In this document: in pieces, positions 1 through 12,189 of the stretch
Numbering within the stretch: position 1 is the stretch's first letter
How the letters are laid out: each line of letters starts with the position of its first letter
From: Mercurialis annua
Lineage: Eukaryota; Streptophyta; Magnoliopsida; Malpighiales; Euphorbiaceae
Reading direction: 5' to 3'
NCBI RefSeq assembly: GCF_937616625.2
Contig: NC_065573.1
Location: 4,665,001-4,729,000, forward strand
Length of the DNA stretch: 64,000 bases
The notes under the pieces: model-generated
What the model was told of the DNA's origin: nothing
Seen by the model: only the letters and a program-made list of their open reading frames with translations
Databases searched by the model: none
Translations under genes and position numbers: made by a program

Positions 1-1812
1 CCCTCAAATGAAGGATCCAGACCTTCATCTTCATCTTCTCATTTCTCTCTCGCTTCGTTCTCGACGGTTCGTCGCGCGGTTTCCATTTCTCGTCCGTTTT
101 CGACGTTCTATAACTCCAAACGATTGTATTTCAACGGGTAATCACGGTAAGCTTGACGTTTTACCGTTTCGTTGATTATATTTTGAGTTATATCGATTCA
201 AAGTTTTAGGCCACAAAATGATTTTATCGTTTATTCGATTATAGGATCGTATTTGGGTGTTTTGAGGTTAGAAATAGCGTTTTAGTTACGTTTTGAGCGT
301 TTTGGCACGATGGAGCACGTCGGAAAGCGATTTCCGGGCAAAAGGCCGTGGCTGTGCGTCGCACAGCCGAACTGTGCGAACGCACAGCAGGATTGTGCGA
401 ACGCCCAGTCAATGGACTGCGCGAACGCACAGTCATGGACTGTGCGAACGCATAGTCTACTAGGACTGTGCGAACGCACAGTCACACCGTGCGGACGCAC
501 AGTCCCCTGTGCAATTGCACAGGCAGACGCGCGTACGCACAGTGTTTTCGCCAATCGACCTAGTTTTTCGAGAAAATTATATACGCGCATATCAAGATTT
601 GAAATGGACTAGTAATCGATTAATTTGAGACGTTAACCTAACAAGGTTAAACGAGAATTGACTGGAAGTGATATTTTATCCATAAACGAGTTTGATACCG
701 TTTATCGGGATAATCACGTGAGAAGCACGACGGTTAATAAAAGTTCAGTATGTCGAGTCTTGAGTCTAGAGTCAATCTTAGAATAGGATTCTAATACAAG
801 TCAAATGTTTTAAAATTTGTTTTTGATCCGGCGAGGCAAGAGGCAGCTGGACCAGTAGTTCGGGAAGCTTGACGTTCTAAAGCCCCGACGTATTTTTGGA
901 TAAGCGTTTTCTGTGAGTTTATACGATTTGCTTTTAAAGTATTTATTTAAGCAATTATTTTATATTGCTTTATATTTGAACTGCATGTTTTATATGCGAA
1001 ACTTTTACATGAATTGCGCATATGCTTGATTTGAAACCAGTATTGATCCGATGGAACGTGCTACCTATTGGGCGACAATAGGACTGTGTGATCACCAGTT
1101 TTGATATGACTCAGCTGGGAGCTGATGATGAATATGAAATTTACGATTGGGTTATTGATTTTGATACGAGAGAGTACTCGGCTACGGTGTAGTCTGGAGT
1201 CCCCGTATCTAGTGGCTGGGCCACCAGCGAGTTGGACTCGCAATTGATATTTATGATTGGGTTGCTCGATTGATTATTAGTATGTTTGAGGATTAAGGTT
1301 TCAATCGGATCCTGTACTTGGCGGCATATAATTGATTACAGTTTTATGTTTTATTTGAATACTTATAAGTAAATGTATGAACTCACTCAGTATATCCCAA
1401 TATACTGACCCCTCACAGATTTCCTTTCAGGATAAAAGACGCTTTGAAGCAACGGACTTCTATCCTACTTCGAGAAGTCTGTATTTTTTAGTATGTAAAA
1501 AACAGTACTTTACTCTTAGAGCTGCAGTAGATAAGTATTTTGCAAGTCAGCTTGTATGTATAGTTTTATGTAAATATAACTTTAACGTTTTAAAGTTTTA
1601 AACGTTTTACGCTTGCTGCGTTATATATATTGTGATTGCCAGAGGATATGTGTGCCTGGCATGTGTTTCTGCATGACACGTGTCTATGTATGTCATGCAT
1701 GACGTTTACGTTTCGCGAAAAATTATTTTACGTTTTTAGGCTTGCTACGGGTTTCGGAGCAACCACTCCCATTCCCTAGCGCTGGTCTCGGCCCTGAGAT
1801 TGGGTCGTGACA
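1..1812 (+). mobile_element. LTR of a Ty3/gypsy element, 5' end outside window (LTR-1)
   Basis: The right end is the superfamily terminus: an AGGCTTGCTACGGG block, then the GGTCTCGG region, then GGGTCGTGACA ending at 1812. Beyond it the sequence returns to the receptor-kinase pseudogene, so this is an insertion there; its target duplication (TCTTT at 1813-1817) cannot be checked on the left. It shares with the other copies a GTAAGC donor-like site at 147, a palindrome array (352-544), a CCTATTG/CAATAGG hairpin (1064-1082), GTGATCAC (1088-1095), GTGGC/GCCAC (1212-1224), TACTGAC (1403-1409) and a TTTCAG acceptor-like site ending at 1430. It could be a solo LTR or the 3' LTR of a longer element. 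Confidence 0.85.
352..544. repeat. Palindrome array in LTR-1 (CTGTGCG-AA-CGCACAG type)
   Basis: About nine short inverted repeats follow each other. Most have arms CTGTGCG and CGCACAG around AA; the first has a single T at its centre and one is the perfect palindrome CTGTGCAATTGCACAG. Several carry one mismatch in an arm. The array is CpG-rich in AT-rich surroundings and lies inside the intron-like interval 147-1430. Confidence 0.85.
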
Positions 1813-2186
1813 TCTTTCCCCAAAAATGACATCACCAGCACACTTGCCAGTCAAAAGCTCTAGTGATATCACTCCAGAGGCGTAAACATTTGACTTAAAG
1901 GAGGGAAGTGGTTTTTTAGAAGCAGCCAATTCTGGTGCGCCATATCCTGTGACACCAGCATCCAGTATTTGTTCAATGGTTCCTGGTTGAGTCATTAATC
2001 GATGGAGGCAGTAATCAGCAATGCGTGCAATGAGATCAGCCCCATCAAGCAATATATTAGTTGCTTTACCGTTCACATGTGGAACGGCGTGATCAAAATG
2101 GAGATAGTTCAGGCCACGTGCAACATCAACAACTACTTTTAGTCTCTGTGCCTAGGTTAATGGAGGACCTTTCCTTCCTGGTCGAT
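1813..2186 (-). pseudogene. LRR receptor-like kinase pseudogene, kinase-domain exon 2 (GHR1-like)
   Basis: Read on the minus strand, this exon begins after an acceptor (AG at 2187-2188) and encodes DRPGRKGPPLT, a stop where a Trp is expected, AQRLKVVVDVARGLNYLHFD, then a catalytic-loop-like VNGKATNILLDG and the segment with YGAPELAASKKPLPSFKS, ending at AGDVIFGE where LTR-1 cuts it. The order and wording match, from memory, the pseudokinase-type LRR-RLK GHR1 of Arabidopsis (At4g20940 type). The first exon is at 5457-6717 and the start at 10878-10880. The rest of the kinase domain lies left of LTR-1, outside the window. A TGG to TAG stop lies near 2152. Confidence 0.8.
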
Positions 2187-2328
2187 CTGAAATTTTTTAT
2201 TCATTTCATCAGGAATGAAATGTTAATCAAACAATGAAAACAAATATATTTAATACTCATGTTTCGAGGGTGCAATTCATATCAAGAAATGAATATGATC
2301 AGTACACATTATGTTTCACAAATGCAAC

Positions 2329-5300
2329 TGTCACGACCCAAATTCATGTATCGCGACCGGCGCTAGGGAATGGGAGTGGTTGCTCCGAAACCCGTAGCTA
2401 GCCCAAAAACCTTTGTAAATTTTTCGCGTTTTAAAACTTAAAAAGGTTTGCAACCTCGTTGCAGAAATACTTTCACACCTTTATTAAAAACGCGATCGCA
2501 ATTCAAGATCATATATCACGTATGATCTGTTTTTAGAAAATATCGTTAAAACCTCTTCTCGTTTAATGACAACACGTTTCTGAAAACTGGGTTCGTAAAA
2601 CCCCGATTGTATTTAAAGAAACCAGAGCGCAAACATCAATCTCAGTTGACGCACCTGTTCTGTTTCTAATACAATCCTAAAATGCTAAACACATGAAACC
2701 AGTGTATCACTCAAACACCTGGTCCTAGCATTTTAGAAAACACGTAGCTTTTCAATCATATACATATACAGTAGTTCAAATCAGAGTATATCAAAATAAG
2801 TTTGAACTGCTGTAAATAAAAAGACAGACTTCCCAGTACCCGACTACTTGCAGCTCTAGAGGTATGGCTGACATTGACTTCCGAAATTATTGTGAAAGTC
2901 AGACCTCGTACTTGATTACTTGAAAGGTAAACATTGGGGAGGGTCAGAAATATAAATATTTCTGAGTGAGTCTACAATTTTACAATTGAATATTCAAATC
3001 GCAAATATATAAACATTTGTATATGTAAAATATTACCAATTAGTCGATCCAGATGAAACCCTACAAGACAAAATATTGTATGGGTCTCAACCTACACAAT
3101 ATAGGCCTTAGACCGTGAACTGAATCACTGCCGTCTAAGCCGGGTGTCTGGACCGTAACCGTGAAACTGCCATCACAGTACTGCCTGTGACCGTAACCCT
3201 TACTGCCGTCTCAGACTGTTAAGTCAGGGTCGCTAGCACTTCCAAACGCCCAAAGACATTAACTGACCTCTATGTCAAACACAGGCTCGTATCGAGAAAC
3301 ACTACTGGTGATCACACAGTCCTATTGACAACCAATAGGAAGCTTGATCCAATGGATCTTTCATGGTTAAGTTATACTAGTGCGATTTGTTATTTAAAAA
3401 CAGTTTAAATATAAATATTCAAAAGTAAAAAAAACCACAAAGTAAAACTCACAGAACTGATGCCCCCATTTTAAAAACGTAAGCTCCCATCAAGCTCGTC
3501 AGTCAAACACGCTGGTGTTTGGCTCGCTAGATCGACCACTCCTCGGATCTAATTAAAATTCAAATGTCAAAACACATCAGACATTGAATTTCTAACTCTA
3601 GTCCTATCGTATAAACGATAGACTCAAATACCATTTCTATTTATAGACGACTCTATAAAGAGAACGTATAAATTAATCTCGAAGTTGAACTTCTCGTTCA
3701 AATCGTAATACCACTCTTGGTATAAGCTTATAGTCACTTTTAACATTAATCCACTTGATTAATGTATGGCTTTATTAAAACATCACATCGTTTTAATAAA
3801 CCAACTATCCTCAAACATCTAGATTCTTTTAAACCTTTTAAACTTTTTAGTTCACATTCTGAACTTCAATCGAATCACGATTGATTTCACGACTTGAAAC
3901 TGTCTGAATTCGAGTTTCAGTAGCGTGTGTGTGGACCCCCGAAGAAGCCCTACTGTTCAGGTCGGAAGCACTGCACGTTCGTGCAGCGATAGGCTTCACG
4001 TTCGTGTAGCCTGCAAGATACACGTTCGTGTATCTTGCTTGCACGTTCGTTCAGCAAGATACACGTTCGTGTATCTCGCTGCACGTTCGTGCAGCATCCT
4101 GGCTGCACGACGTGCTGCTCGGGAACGATCCTCGGGCTGTATTCCAACGTGCTAACTCGCTTTTCTCGTCCCTAACACTTAAACACAGTCCAAAACATCC
4201 AATTCTATAATTAAAACGTTGAATCAAATATATAATTAATATATATCGAAATAAACATCGTATACGAGATTAATACCTCGATTACTACTGGATTCGTTGA
4301 AGAATCAGAGTGGGAATCGCCAAATGGATCGCGTCGTGCCGGCCCGCTTGCTATAACTAGCAAGCACGTCAAATAGGTTTGACGTACAGAAATGAGCTGA
4401 CCCCTCACTTCTATTTATAGAAGTTTGATTTGGCTAAAGTACCATTTGGTACTAGCTCAATCATGCACTTTAACTCTGATTTTAATTAGTCGTCCGTAGT
4501 CCAAACGGAAACTAATTCCAAATTCCGTCAAACTTTACCCAAAAATCCAATAAAATATAAAACGAATAAAAATATAATTTTTATTCGCATCCGACTTATA
4601 TTTTATTTTTAATAAATCTCCAAAGATTTATTAGGTCCAAATCAGTCCCGCTTAATTAAAATTACTATGTCCAAATTTCATAAAAATTTGATGGTAGCTT
4701 CGTCAAATTATTCTGCGAATATTAACACCAAAATTATTCGCTCGGGACTTATAAATTATTTTATTTTAATTTGGACTAACGAATAATAATTAATTAGTTT
4801 ATAATTGAAAACTAATTAAAGTAAAAGTTCAAGGACTAAAGTGGACAATTTTCCTTAATTGCCGCCAAACAACACCGCCTCTCCCTTTTTTTTCTTTTTC
4901 TTTTATTATATATATATATATTTATATATATCTTAACGTATATTCGTCCATAACTCGTCGAGCTTTTCGAGTTTCGACATTTTAATTTCGGGGTTTTCCG
5001 AAATCTTAAACTCTCCATTTAGAGTGGTACATTGATATATTAATTATCAATATATCAATTTATACGACGCTAAAGAGTATTCACAAATTTATTACTCCCG
5101 ATCACACTCGTTTATTAAAATTTAAATTCCCGATTTTAAATTTTAAACTCATATTTTTACGATACTCTTTTACGGATTCGTATAAATTAAATTTACGTTT
5201 AAATTTAATTTATGTATTCCAAATTTATTAAATCACTTCCCGTGATTTAATTTAATAACTTTAAATAATCAAACCTGATTATTATCCTTTGACTATTAAG

Positions 5301-5419
5301 CTTAGTTTTTTTGAATTTTTCTTAATATTCAAAACCTCAAAATATTATTTTTAATATTTTGATTACTCCAATTTGACCTCGTGGCATATTCTAATTACTT
5401 AAAATTACGGGGTATTACA
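2329..5419 (-). mobile_element. Solo LTR, minus strand, TSD GCAAC
   Basis: It starts TGTCACGACCC and ends GGGGTATTACA, the reverse complement of the superfamily LTR ends. GCAAC occurs on both sides (2324-2328 and 5420-5424), so the 3,091-bp unit is a complete solo LTR left by recombination between two LTRs. In LTR orientation it has a GAG|GTATTAATC donor-like site (first base 4276), a palindrome array (3971-4118), the CCTATTG hairpin (3321-3339) with GTGATCAC (3308-3315), and a CTGACCC then TTTCAAG acceptor-like site (last base 2919). It carries no coding sequence. Confidence 0.95.
3971..4118. repeat. Palindrome array in the solo LTR (CACG-TT-CGTG type)
   Basis: Seven inverted repeats in a row share the centre CACGTTCGTG or a close variant. 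The arms differ: CTGCACG/CGTGCAG, then 11-bp arms CAAGATACACG/CGTGTATCTTG, then AGATACACG, then GCTGCACG. The last unit has a shorter centre (GCACGACGTGC). The array is in the intron-like part of the LTR. Confidence 0.85.
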
Positions 5420-5456
5420 GCAACTCCGTGAAATGCATATGAAATCAGGATCTTAC

Positions 5457-6717
5457 CATAAAGATAACTTGCAAGACATCCTGGTGAGATGTAATCAGAC
5501 AAGATGAGTTTCTCGTGCTGTGTGGGTCCCTAGTAGTATCCTCGCAAACTGACAACATTTGGATGTCTGATATTTGCAAACTTTTTAGCATCCTTTGCCA
5601 ACTCTTTCTTCTGTTTTGCTCTCCCTTCTCTCAGCCACTTCAGAGTTAAGAACATTCCATTGTCCATTGAGGCCCTGTATGACGTCCCATGACTGCTCCT
5701 CCCCAAGAATTCCGCCGGTGCCTTTGAGAGCTCATCCGGTGTCATAGTGATTGTATCATCAAGAAAATAAAGCTCACCGACCAATCTATGTGGTGACCTT
5801 ACGTCCAGTCTTGCAACCGTATCAGCAGTGAACGGTTCCCCAGATTCTGGGGACCAGAACATATGACTCTATTTTGACGGTGAAAAGCGAGTTACAACGG
5901 CCATTTTTTCATCGGGAACAAAGGCACTTCCACTGCCTGTTCCACTTATACCAAAAGGGTTGGTTGCAGAGTGCCTGTGGATGGCTTTATAATTAATGGT
6001 CTCTAGCCGAGATCTACTTGATACAGGAAAGTAGAGTACAAAGATAGCAATCATGATAAGAAGGATATCTGCAATCACACATGAGACTATTATCACCACT
6101 TTGATAATAGTATTGATTGGTTTCCTGCAAGAACTTTCACCTGGTGAATTTCTCGTCCCAGAAGGACCGTTTGGAAGACATAATCTTGCATTTCCAGGAT
6201 AGAAAGAAGAGCGAGGGAATCTCCTAAGGTTTTCCGGGACGACCCCTGAAAGATCATTGTATGACACATTGAAGCCTGAAAGGCTGTTACTCAAATTGTT
6301 TGGTACGGGACCTGAGAAATGGTTTTGGGACAAAATTAAGGAGCTTAACGAACTCAAGTCCACAGACTGGACCACTACAAGTCCAAAAAAAGAATCTGGA
6401 AATGAGCCAGAAAAGTTATTCCCAGCTAAAAAGAAGTTCTTTAAGCTCCCTAATTTAACAACTGCAGTTGGTAAAGTAGACGAAAATAGATTGTTAGACA
6501 CGTCCAAGAACTCGAGGCTTCTGAAGCTAGCTATATTGTCCGGAAGCTTGCCTGTCAAAAAGTTATTTGCCATGGACAACTTGATAAGCTGTCTAAGGTT
6601 TGCAAACATACTTTAATCAGCATCAGCCGAAAGACCCAAGTTATCAGAACAACTGCAGCAACATTTCCACTGTTACAGACAATACCATTCCAAGAAGACG
6701 GACAGCCATCAAAATCA
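5457..6717 (-). pseudogene. LRR receptor-like kinase pseudogene, exon 1 remnant (GHR1-like)
   Basis: Minus strand. The order is: the end of the N-terminal LRR cap (DFDGCPSSWNGIVC), several LRRs (LIKLSMANNFLTGKLPDNIA, LEFLDVSNNLFSSTLP, LKNFFLAGNNFSGSFPDS), the last LRR (FNVSYNDLSGVVPENLRRFP), a membrane segment (VVIIVSCVIADILLIMIAIF), a juxtamembrane linker, and the start of the kinase domain (PAEFLGRSSHGTSYRA, KKFANIRHPNVVSLRGYY). The family has about twenty LRRs; the text jumps from an early repeat to the last one near 6350, so roughly 300 residues are missing. Other breaks are a one-base loss near 6645, TAG stops at about 5866-5868 and 5527-5529, the latter where WGPTQHEK is expected. Upstream coding sequence is lost at the retroelement junction near 6718. 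Confidence 0.85.
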
Positions 6718-6896
6718 TGAAAACGATAAAAACGTTTAAAAGACATGACTGGAAATCCTATAATCCGCAGTAATTCCTAACTTAACATAGTAACATTGTA
6801 CATTGCTCGTAGGCACAAACATCAGTCACAGACTAGGAGTGGTATCTCTGACCAACTGTCTCAATTCACATATTAGCAGAGGTAACTGGACCAACT

Positions 6897-6908
6897 GCTC
6901 TGATACCA
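6897..6908 (-). other. Primer-binding site (initiator tRNA-Met)
   Basis: On the minus strand TGGTATCAGAGC follows four bases after the LTR end, the standard match to the 3' end of plant initiator tRNA-Met used by many gypsy and copia elements. It proves that the adjoining LTR is a 5' LTR and not a solo LTR. Confidence 0.9.
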
Positions 6909-7530
6909 CCTTTGTCACGACCCGAAATCTCGAGTCGAGACCGGCGCTAGGGAATGGGAGTGGTTGCTCCGAAACCCGTAGCAAGCCTGAAAAACACTAT
7001 AAATTTTTTGCTTTTAAAATAAATATATGAAACATTTATTAAATAACTGATGAGACAAAACATCATAGTTTAAATGCGCTATAAAAAGATTTGAATACAA
7101 TAAGACTATACTAATCTACTGCGGACCACTAAAACTTAAAACCTTCTATACAGTCTTTTACCAAAATAGACTTCCGAGAAATAAACATTCGAAAGATTCC
7201 TTCAAAATCGGACCAGCTTTCCCTAAAAATATTGGGAGGAGTCGGTCAGTATAAAACTGAGTGAGTTCATGTTGTTACAAATAAATATTACATAAAGTGA
7301 AAAACGTTTTTTATTATGAAATAACTTTATGTATTTTCGAAAACCTTTGAAATTTTTTTTAAAAACAATTGAAGCCTGAACTCACTCATAACATATTTTG
7401 ACAAGTCATTCCATATCAATAAAAGTCAACCATTCACTTTGACTTTTAAATCGAGAACACAATTCTCAATTTCATCCATCTAACATTGATGGCAAAACTA
7501 ACCGATATAACATATATGCATAATCTTATG

Positions 7531-8186
7531 AGACCGATAGCACAGCCAACCGATCAACCATATCCACAACATACATAAATCTTAAGGGACCGATAGCACA
7601 ACCAGCCGATCAACCTTATTCACAACAAACATAAATTTTATGGGACCGATACCACAGCCAACCGATCAACATTATTCACCTGACATCGATAGCGAAGCCA
7701 ACCGATGTAACATACACACACACAACCTGACATCGATAGTGAAGCCAACCGATTTAACACACACGCACAACCTGACATCGATAGCGAAGCCAACCGATGT
7801 AACACACACCCAATCCTGACATCGATAACGAAGCCAACCGATGTAACACACACACAATCCTCACATCGATAGCGAAGAGAACCGATGTAACACACACACA
7901 ATCCTGACATCGATAGCGAAGCCAACCGATGTAACACACACACAATCCTGACATCGATAGCGAAGCCAACCGATGTAACACACACAATCCTGACATCGAT
8001 AACGAAGCCAATCGATGTAACACACACACACAACCTAGCGAAGCCAACCGATGTAACACACACACAATCCTTACATCGATAGCGAAGCCAACCGATGTAA
8101 CACACACACAACCTGACATCGATAGCACAGCCAACCGATGTAACACATAATCTTGACATCGATAGCACAGCCAACCGATGTAACAC
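7531..8186. repeat. Tandem repeat in LTR, about 43-bp unit
   Basis: From 7675 about twelve copies of a unit containing GACATCGATAGCGAAGCCAA, then CCGATGTAACACACACACA, follow each other, with small length changes in the CA run. Three longer related units with GACCGATAGCACAGCC-like cores precede them from 7531. The array lies in the intron-like part of the LTR; the long minus-strand reading frame rich in Cys and Val over it is a by-product of the repeat. Confidence 0.9.
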
Positions 8187-10858
8187 ACATTCAAGCATAA
8201 GCAATTGCATAATAATTCTCAAAACTATGTGTGTACCTTTGTATATCAAAGTAATATATACATATAGTATATACATAAAACATACATCCATACAAGGCAT
8301 GAAAAACGTATAACACCGTAACACATATATCACACAGTATATTAAAATATGAGACTTTACGAATACAAAAATGTAAAAACATGTACTCACAGAAACCGTG
8401 TAACTACGGTATTACTCCGTCAATGCTCCTTAAGATAAACTCCGTTAATCCTTGGTCCTCCGACCCGGTAGCTCGACAACTTGTCGAATCTAGTTAGGAT
8501 CAAAATGTTAATTCTCTTATTTAATAAAATCCTACTCTGCAATTAACTTTATACCATCTTAATTTAATTTAATTAATTAATTATAACCTCCGGATAATGT
8601 CTTATTTAATAACATTATTTAATAACTCTATATTTTTATTCATGTAATTTTTCTTTACTTATCTCTTTTTACACATAAAACCATTTTTCAGAAATATTCA
8701 TTTAAATATTTCACTTTTTATAAATATACTTTAATATATAAAATACATTTCTTTATATAGAATAATACTTTCCACTTCAAGATTATTTATTTAAATTTAT
8801 TAAAACAGCTCCCCATTAGCTTAAAATCCACATTTGGTTTAGATACCAAAATACCCTCAAACTTTTCAAAATTGACCATTTAGGTCCTTTCGTAAATCAA
8901 TAAATTTCAAAATCAACAAAATTATTTTATCTCAGATTATTAACTTACATAATCTGAAAACTTTGGCTAACATATCATGTAGCCCCTTAATTTTTGAAAA
9001 AGTACAATCTAACCCAAAAATTCTAGTTTTCGGTGAAACACATCCAAATCTTTCAAAAATTATTAAAATCATTTAAAACTCTAAAAATTATTTCACATCA
9101 GATTATATACATCAATAATCTAGAAATATGGTTAAATTACAGATTAGTCCTTTATTTTTACAAAAATTACACTTTAACCCTAAAACTTTAAATTTTGATA
9201 ATCAAGTCCAAATCCAACCAAATTTAATAAATCATAAACTCTCAAACTCAGAATCCCATATGGTTTGATCACTCCGGTCACCAAGTTCCGGTCACCGGAT
9301 TCCGGTCTAGTTCCGATGAGCTTTAAAACCGTTAAAACGTTCAAGAATCATTTTTACACAATTTTAATCACCAAAAAATCAACCAATACATATTTTAATT
9401 TAATATTTTAAAAACAGCAGCCCCTAAATCAAAATAAATTATTTTTCATGGTTTTAATAATTTAAAACCGATTAAACAATTAATAATTAAAACCGATTAT
9501 TAAACCACCAAACTCATCACATTAACACTTTAATCGCATGAAAATTTAACCAATAAATATATTTAATTTATTAAAAACATAAATCAGTCCAGAAATTAAT
9601 TTTAACTTAAATACTCATATTTTAATAATTTTTGAGTTTGAAAACTATCAAAAACCGAAACTCATCTCTTTAAACTAATTACCCACCATTTTGACACTTT
9701 TAATCCATGAAAATCACATTTTAAAACATATATAAAAATAATATTTAACATCAGCCCATAAATTAGAATTAATTTAATTTTTTATATATAAAAATTTATT
9801 AAAACCGAATATATCAAAATTATACAAAAAAACCGAATTAAACACAATTAAACCACAAATTTCAACAACTAAAACACATACTTTAAGCTTAATAAAAATC
9901 AGAAAATAAACACAAAGTTTTGAGCTAGTAATCATACCTTGATCCTGCATGCAATTGTAGATTAGGTATCTACAGAAAATGCTCAACGTTTTTCGTTAAG
10001 AAACTTTTATGAGAAAAGTTAGAAATATAGGACTTGTGTTTTATTTTTTTATTTGAGAGCTATGGCACCCAGACAACAATGGAGAATAGAATTATGCTAG
10101 AGAAATGAAGAAGAAGAAGGTGATAAGTAAATATCTAGATATTTTGTAAGTTGCACTTAGTTACAAGTTTGCCATAGGGGCAAATTCGTAAATAAAATTA
10201 ACTTTTGTAATTTTCGAAATTAAACTTTCTCAATAATTTTTGGATATTATTTCATGAATAATAACCTCCAAATTATTATCTCGGAACGTCTATTTTATTT
10301 GATAATGAATTTTCTTTATTCATTCTGCAGTCTATTTGCAGTCCGGCTAAAATATACGTTTTCGTCCAAAAATTCCCAAATTTATTCCTTGGGCTCCAAA
10401 TATTTTTATAAGCTTTCTCGAGTATTTAAATTCTCAATTTGAACTTAAATAATACGTTTCCTTAGTTCTGGCTACCTAACAATTGACGAACTCAGCGGTT
10501 CGATTTGAACTGCATTATTCTTTACGTTTCTGCACTATTTCTCATTCATATTTTCTGAAATAAAATTTATAAAAATGAAGAGGGCGTTGATAGCTTCGAT
10601 TTGACATATAGATCATCGAATTCCGATGTCGGAATAGGAAGATATGAATTTTGGAAGTTCGTCATTCCAAAATTGTCATATTATTATATTTATCCAAAAA
10701 AAATTTCAAAATAATTTCTAATGATTCCAATATTTTTATGGGCTTCCCTACGTATTTAAATTCTCCATTTGAATTTAAATATCCCTTCTTATAATTCCGA
10801 TTGTCCAAATTACGACATATAGCTTACTTTAATAACTCAAAAAATTCGGGTTATTACA

Positions 10859-10880
10859 CTAAAACCCTAAAAAGCTTCAT
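10859..10880 (-). pseudogene. Start codon and first codons of the GHR1-like pseudogene
   Basis: On the minus strand ATGAAGCTTTTTAGGGTTTT reads MKLFRV(L), which is how I remember GHR1-type proteins beginning, directly before the inserted LTR at 10858. The insertion thus sits in the signal-peptide codons. The match is only seven residues long, so this assignment rests mainly on position and strand. Confidence 0.5.
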
Positions 10881-12189
10881 TGTGATCCTACAGAAAAATA
10901 AACCTTTCCACTATGTAATCAGTGATATGATATCTACTACCATTGAACAGAATGGGACGCAAAAAAGGCTACCTGATACTTACTAGATTTGTGGAAATTA
11001 CAGCTTCTATAAGAGACGGATTGATTCAACTTCGAAACTTGAGAAAGATGCAGCTAGAAAAGAGGAACTTTTTTCAAGCACGAAAAATGAGCCAAGTCAT
11101 TAAATAGCTAAAAAATGGAAAAGCACAACAAACTGCTCCCCGATGGAAGTCAAGAGATAAAATACAATCATTCCATCTCAAGATCTTAAAGTAATAAGTT
11201 TTAACTTTTTGTGTCAAAAAGCAAAAAAGAAAGATAGCGGCCAATGTGATTTACTTTTTTGCTAGGTAAAAGTGTAGAAAAATTATTGATTTACCCACCA
11301 AAAAGAGACATTCTTGATTTGCTTCGCTTCCTTCACTTTATTGTGGACGTCAAATAATTTATCCAATGTACTTTAAAAAGAAAATTATCAAACCACCGCT
11401 AATTAACAAAAACCAAACCTCCTATTATAGTATGTGCACGGTTGTAGGTTTGGTATTTCGCCGTCCCAACCAAGTCCGTTAACCAAAAATTTTAGATTAC
11501 TACAAAGCATACATGTATAAAATTACGTTTATGGTAACCAAAGTTGCAAATTCCAACTTTGGGATATAAAATATAACGGGCTGTATCTAAAATATAGGAC
11601 AAAGCAATATTTGATGTATAAAGTTAATTAGGGTTAATTATGTTAAATTAGCTATTCCGTCCAGTTTCACGATCATGAATCAATTTGATTATTCATGACA
11701 AATTGAGGGGGTGAATTGATCCTTTGTTTATTTATATATGTATATATATATTAATGATAATAATATAAAATTAACAATTGAAAATTTTCTTTTTATGTCA
11801 GAGACGAGTAGAGTGGATGGGAAGACTAGATGCGGCTGCCATTCTACTTTAGCGTAGAAGTGTACCAAAATAGAAGTATAGGTCAGAGTGAGACAGGTGA
11901 AAGTACAAACAGGCGCATGCTCCATTAGACAAAATGACAAAAGAAATCAATGTTAACACAGTCGAACAACCTTTCCAGTTGCATTCACTCAGGCCTGAGC
12001 TTGACCAACAAGTTATCACTAAATTTAGCTTCTCCTTTTTTGATACCCTAAATTTAGCTTTTTCATTGGCATTAAAACATGAAAATGTTTGCTGAACATA
12101 TAGATTTAGGCGGAGCCTCAAATTCAATTTAGGTGGGGCGGAATTATTTTTAGTCCAAGGCTGAAATTTTTTTTAGACCCAATGGATCA
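10881..12189. other. No recognised gene; probable upstream region of the receptor-kinase pseudogene
   Basis: AT-rich DNA without a convincing reading frame. The first few hundred bases should be 5' leader and promoter of the minus-strand pseudogene if the start at 10880 is right. I see no clear TATA box. A short TA run lies at about 11733-11750. Confidence 0.4.

Larger units (their letters stand above)
2187..5456 (-). other. Receptor-kinase pseudogene intron, split by a solo LTR
   Basis: On the minus strand, exon 1 ends ...TATG before GTAAGATCC (first intron base 5456), and exon 2 starts after TTTTTTATTT-like AT-rich DNA and TTTCAG (last intron base 2187). The codon split across the junction restores the Asp of YDRPG. 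Only 5425-5456 and 2187-2328 are original intron; the rest is the inserted LTR. Confidence 0.75.
6718..10858 (-). mobile_element. Truncated Ty3/gypsy element: 5' LTR (6913-10858) plus start of internal region
   Basis: The LTR runs from TGTCACGACCC (6913) to GGGTTATTACA (10858), read on the minus strand from right to left. Left of it comes a primer-binding site and about 180 bp of internal sequence. That sequence matches the internal region at 52825-52870 (shared CCAGTCATGTCTTTT block), which places the host junction at about 6718. The 3' half and 3' LTR are missing, along with the host coding sequence between MKLFRVL and DFDG, so one deletion probably removed both. Donor-like AAG|GTATG at 9937 and acceptor-like TTTTTAG at 7223 (minus strand) define a 2.7-kb intron-like interval. 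Confidence 0.85.

Noticed and set aside
352..544. Plus- and minus-strand frames over the palindrome array (about 100 codons each)
   Set aside because: Both strands are open only because the palindromes lack stops; no domain, and the arrays in other LTRs give unrelated peptides.
7675..8186. CRISPR-like regular repeat
   Set aside because: Units are head-to-tail without unique spacers, in a plant LTR; it is a minisatellite.
7638..8390. Long minus-strand Cys/Val-rich reading frame
   Set aside because: It is a translation of the 43-bp tandem array; copies differ in frame and no start or homologous protein is evident.
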